From JAAFHB01 sp963677935 (lineage in GTDB: Bacteria; Bacteroidota; Bacteroidia; Bacteroidales; Prolixibacteraceae): a stretch of 64,000 nt of DNA. The stretch covers positions 2,418,001-2,482,000 of the forward strand of contig CAXXEH010000003.1 in assembly GCA_963677935.2 (NCBI GenBank), in the 5' to 3' direction. Below the pieces are notes generated by a model. It worked only from the letters and a program-made list of their open reading frames with translations. It was not told where the DNA came from and did no database searches. The translations under genes were made by a program, and so were the position numbers. Below, one piece after another: positions 61,792 through 64,000 of this stretch. The stretch's first letter is position 1, and the number at the start of each line of letters is the position of its first letter.

Positions 61792-63543
61792 ATGATTGTA
61801 CAACTCCGGAAGATATTTCATAATGGAAATTACCAGATTGGGATTTATTTTGGTTTTGATAACGAATTGAAAGGCAAAGCCAGGAGTATTGGAGCATGTT
61901 GGAGTCAAACGAATAAATGCTGGTATTTGTTATATAATAAGGATAATTACAACCTAATAAAGCGTACCTTTGATGAAATTGAGATTGTAAAAGATGTAAA
62001 CAATCAGCCATGCACTGAACCTGCTGTTATACAGCATGAAACTGTTCACATAGCTGAAGTAATCAGCGGACTTCAGCCTACTCTAAAGGCTGAACATAAG
62101 GGTTTAATCCCTGAATTTGCCGGCAGGATTGTTTTTTTAGGTACAACAGGAAAATATTGGATACTAAAAGTACCCTACAAGGAAGGCATCACACCTAAAT
62201 TAATGGACATTAAGGGGGTTTATTGGAATAAACGACAAAAAGCCTTTTTTGTCCTTCGACATGTCAATGTAAAAATAAAGGTTGAAGCCTTGTTAGGCAT
62301 AGGTGAAATATTTCCACCTGAGTATTTTAATTTAGAGAAAGTTGTATCGAATCAGAATACTTTTATTGAACTTAACGATTACCCGATTGATAAAAAGTGG
62401 ATGAAACTAAGTTGTCCACCAATACCCTATTTGATAGAGCAGGTAAAGCGATGGGAAGGGAGTAGGTATAGCAAAGCTGCAGGTACATACTTGCTTACTG
62501 CTACACCATCGATGTTTGAGAACCTGCAAAAGCTGGCCAAAGAGTTGAATATACCAATTCACAATAAGTTACCTGAAAAATATTTAAGCAAGTACAAGGC
62601 GATGAATAAAAAGACATCGCAATTACAAAATTTAAGAGAAAATTTATTGAGGCAAGTACCCGTTATTGCTCAAATATATACGTTGGCCATGCTCGATTAC
62701 CTGATGGCTCAGAATTACAGTCCGAATACAATAAGGAATTACGTGAAGTCGTTTAATCAGTTTCTGTGGGTTAACCAATATCAGAATCCAGATACATTAA
62801 CTGAGATGCAAATTGTAAAGCACCTTTCAGGAATGACTTTAAGAGGACTTTCGCCTTCAAGCCTTAATATGCTGGTTAATGCGCTGCTTTATTATTACCG
62901 TACAGTTCTGAAACGGGATATGTTTGAAATAAAATTACCAAGGCCACGAAAGGAAAGTCATCTGCCTACAGTGCTTACGATGGAAGAATGCACCCGAATT
63001 TTCAGCAATGTGGATAATCCGAAGCACAAATTGCTGTTGTTGATTGGATATGGTGCAGGTCTGCGGCGCAGCGAAATAGTTACATTAAAATGGGAGGACA
63101 TTTTATTTGAAGAGCACAAGATTCATATAAAACAGAGCAAAGGGAAAAAGGACCGTATTGTAATGCTCCCATACTCGGTAGTCGCTTATCTTCAGGATTA
63201 TCGCAAGCTTTACCCAAGTGATGATTGGGTATTTGCCGGACAATACAAAGGGGAGGCATTAAGTGCACGCACGGTGCAGCAGGTAATGAAAAATGCTGTT
63301 ATTAGGGCGAATCTTGAAAAAAAGGCGACAGTACATACTCTCAGACATTCATTTGCAACTCATTTGCTTGAGAGTGGAACAGACATAAGGTACATTCAGC
63401 AATTATTAGGACATAGCAGCATTAAGACTACGATGATTTACACGCACATAACGCCTGTAGCCGCTAAGAAAATTGTAAGTCCGTTGGATCAAATACCCAA
63501 GGGAAATTTTGAAATAAAAAAGATTGATAAAAACAATAAATAG
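61792..63543 (+). CDS. XerC/D-type tyrosine recombinase with long N-terminal region
   Basis: 583 residues. The C-terminal domain (about 385-560) has all catalytic residues: Arg in GAGLRRSEI, Lys in SKGKKDRI, HTLRHS, LGHSS, and the nucleophile Tyr in MIYTHIT. A SAM-like core-binding domain precedes it (YLMAQNYSPNTIRNYVKSFN). The first 280 residues hold three similar segments (GACWSQTNKCWYLL, GVYWNKRQKAFFVL, GSRYSKAAGTYLLT), resembling the HARP-type DNA-annealing repeat; usual XerC/D proteins are about 300 residues. No IntI-specific insertion is seen. It could act on the 21-bp repeats or on cassette sites beyond the window. Confidence 0.88.
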   Translation: MIVQLRKIFHNGNYQIGIYFGFDNELKGKARSIGACWSQTNKCWYLLYNKDNYNLIKRTFDEIEIVKDVNNQPCTEPAVIQHETVHIAEVISGLQPTLKAEHKGLIPEFAGRIVFLGTTGKYWILKVPYKEGITPKLMDIKGVYWNKRQKAFFVLRHVNVKIKVEALLGIGEIFPPEYFNLEKVVSNQNTFIELNDYPIDKKWMKLSCPPIPYLIEQVKRWEGSRYSKAAGTYLLTATPSMFENLQKLAKELNIPIHNKLPEKYLSKYKAMNKKTSQLQNLRENLLRQVPVIAQIYTLAMLDYLMAQNYSPNTIRNYVKSFNQFLWVNQYQNPDTLTEMQIVKHLSGMTLRGLSPSSLNMLVNALLYYYRTVLKRDMFEIKLPRPRKESHLPTVLTMEECTRIFSNVDNPKHKLLLLIGYGAGLRRSEIVTLKWEDILFEEHKIHIKQSKGKKDRIVMLPYSVVAYLQDYRKLYPSDDWVFAGQYKGEALSARTVQQVMKNAVIRANLEKKATVHTLRHSFATHLLESGTDIRYIQQLLGHSSIKTTMIYTHITPVAAKKIVSPLDQIPKGNFEIKKIDKNNK

Positions 63544-63708
63544 TTTTTATTTGAAAGAATTGCTGTTACCTTTGACATAATATATAACAAAGCATTTAGT
63601 CTAAAATTAATAAAACCAGCAGATTGAAAACAGTCAAAGGTTCACTAAAGTACTATAAACTTTCTGCTACTTACTAGTTGTAGCCAATTTTAAGAAAAAA
63701 CTCCGCTA

Positions 63709-64000
63709 ATGAGACATATATTTACAATACTGATTTTTTCAATTTCTTTTTTATCATTCGGACAGAATAAAAATGATATTAATGTTCGAATAAATAACGA
63801 GCCTCTTGATTCGTTACCCAAGTTTGTGATTAAAATGGACGAAACTGAATATTTTTTAGACTCAATTCCAAATTCCATAAATCCAAATTGGATAGAAAAA
63901 ATTGAAGTTTTAAAAAGTGAGGAGCAAAAATATCTTTATGGAAACGGGAATGGAGTAGTTTTAATTTATCCCCAGAAAAAATATTTCAAACAGATTAGTT
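63709..64000 (+). CDS. Exported TonB-plug-like small protein (partial)
   Basis: 97 codons are visible; the end lies past the window. A signal peptide (MRHIFTILIFSISFLSFGQ) is followed by a short domain ending WIEKIEVLKSEEQKYLYGNG and NGVVLIYPQKK. That ending resembles the plug motif of SusC-type TonB-dependent receptors (I..I.VLKD....LYG..GANGVV.I). Here it is too close to the signal peptide for a full receptor N-terminus. Probably a small stand-alone plug-like protein. Confidence 0.65.
   Translation, partial: MRHIFTILIFSISFLSFGQNKNDINVRINNEPLDSLPKFVIKMDETEYFLDSIPNSINPNWIEKIEVLKSEEQKYLYGNGNGVVLIYPQKKYFKQIS

Noticed and set aside
61449..61908. Minus-strand frames with heptad-like repeats
   Set aside because: They arise from the 21-bp minisatellite, which keeps several frames open; there is no start context and they overlap the recombinase gene.
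61792..64000. Classical integron
   Set aside because: The recombinase lacks the IntI-specific insertion and no attC-type core pair (RYYYAAC/GTTRRRY) could be placed after it.

Overview
The window reads as a chromosomal segment of a member of the Bacteroidota, probably class Bacteroidia. The grounds are the exbB-exbD-exbD-tonB cluster followed by a PstS-like lipoprotein and a TPR protein, the families DUF2851, DUF3078 and a DUF5686-type barrel, tandem hybrid histidine kinases, promoters with a TAnnTTTG -7 element, the general lack of Shine-Dalgarno sequences, and many short palindromic intergenic repeats. The species cannot be named from the sequence.

Layout. 1-3.7 kb: a lipoprotein with 99-residue repeats that runs off the left edge, a decayed stretch with a GH43 remnant, and a secreted beta-helix protein. 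3.9-12.1 kb: nudC, a small exported protein, a HicAB toxin-antitoxin pair, an MFS permease, a DEAD-box RNA helicase, and the GTPases der and era. 12.3-18.8 kb: a glycosidase-like pseudogene, a Lys/Ala-rich exported protein, a sialate O-acetylesterase, a PagL-type lipid A deacylase, a DUF3078 protein and a START-like protein. 18.9-29.0 kb: a macro domain-GNAT fusion and four sensor kinases in a row, plus the scar of a fifth. 29.4-44.5 kb: mostly housekeeping (pheT, miaA, aconitase, a MacB/FtsX-type permease, an RluB-type pseudouridine synthase, a phosphohexomutase, malate dehydrogenase). 44.9-52.0 kb: the TonB energy-transducing cluster, with a duplicated tonB preceded by the scar of an exbD copy. 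52.0-58.2 kb: tRNA-Phe, an M16 peptidase, an O-methyltransferase and an unusually dense set of repeats. 58.3-64.0 kb: DUF2851, a K+ channel, an unknown conserved protein, a 21-bp minisatellite, a tyrosine recombinase with an unusual N-terminal region, and the start of a small exported protein.

How genes fit together. ExbB, the two ExbD proteins and TonB form the proton-driven motor for TonB-dependent uptake. era and der form a ribosome-assembly pair. Aconitase and malate dehydrogenase are TCA-cycle enzymes. The four kinases probably form a phosphorelay whose output regulator lies elsewhere. The decayed GH43 and DUF5703-type remnants, beside an intact esterase and beta-helix protein, suggest that glycan-use functions are being lost.

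Most notable is 55.8-58.2 kb: a family of nested palindromes (outer arms plus a GC-rich core hairpin), expanded into seven exact 187-bp tandem units. A small GIY-YIG nuclease gene sits inside the repeat field and is bounded by the same TGTCATT word that bounds the repeat units. A second palindrome family with the same architecture lies at 52.7-52.9 kb. A nuclease-linked palindromic repeat system, comparable in logic to REP/RAYT elements, is the best candidate here for something undescribed. That link is inference from position only.
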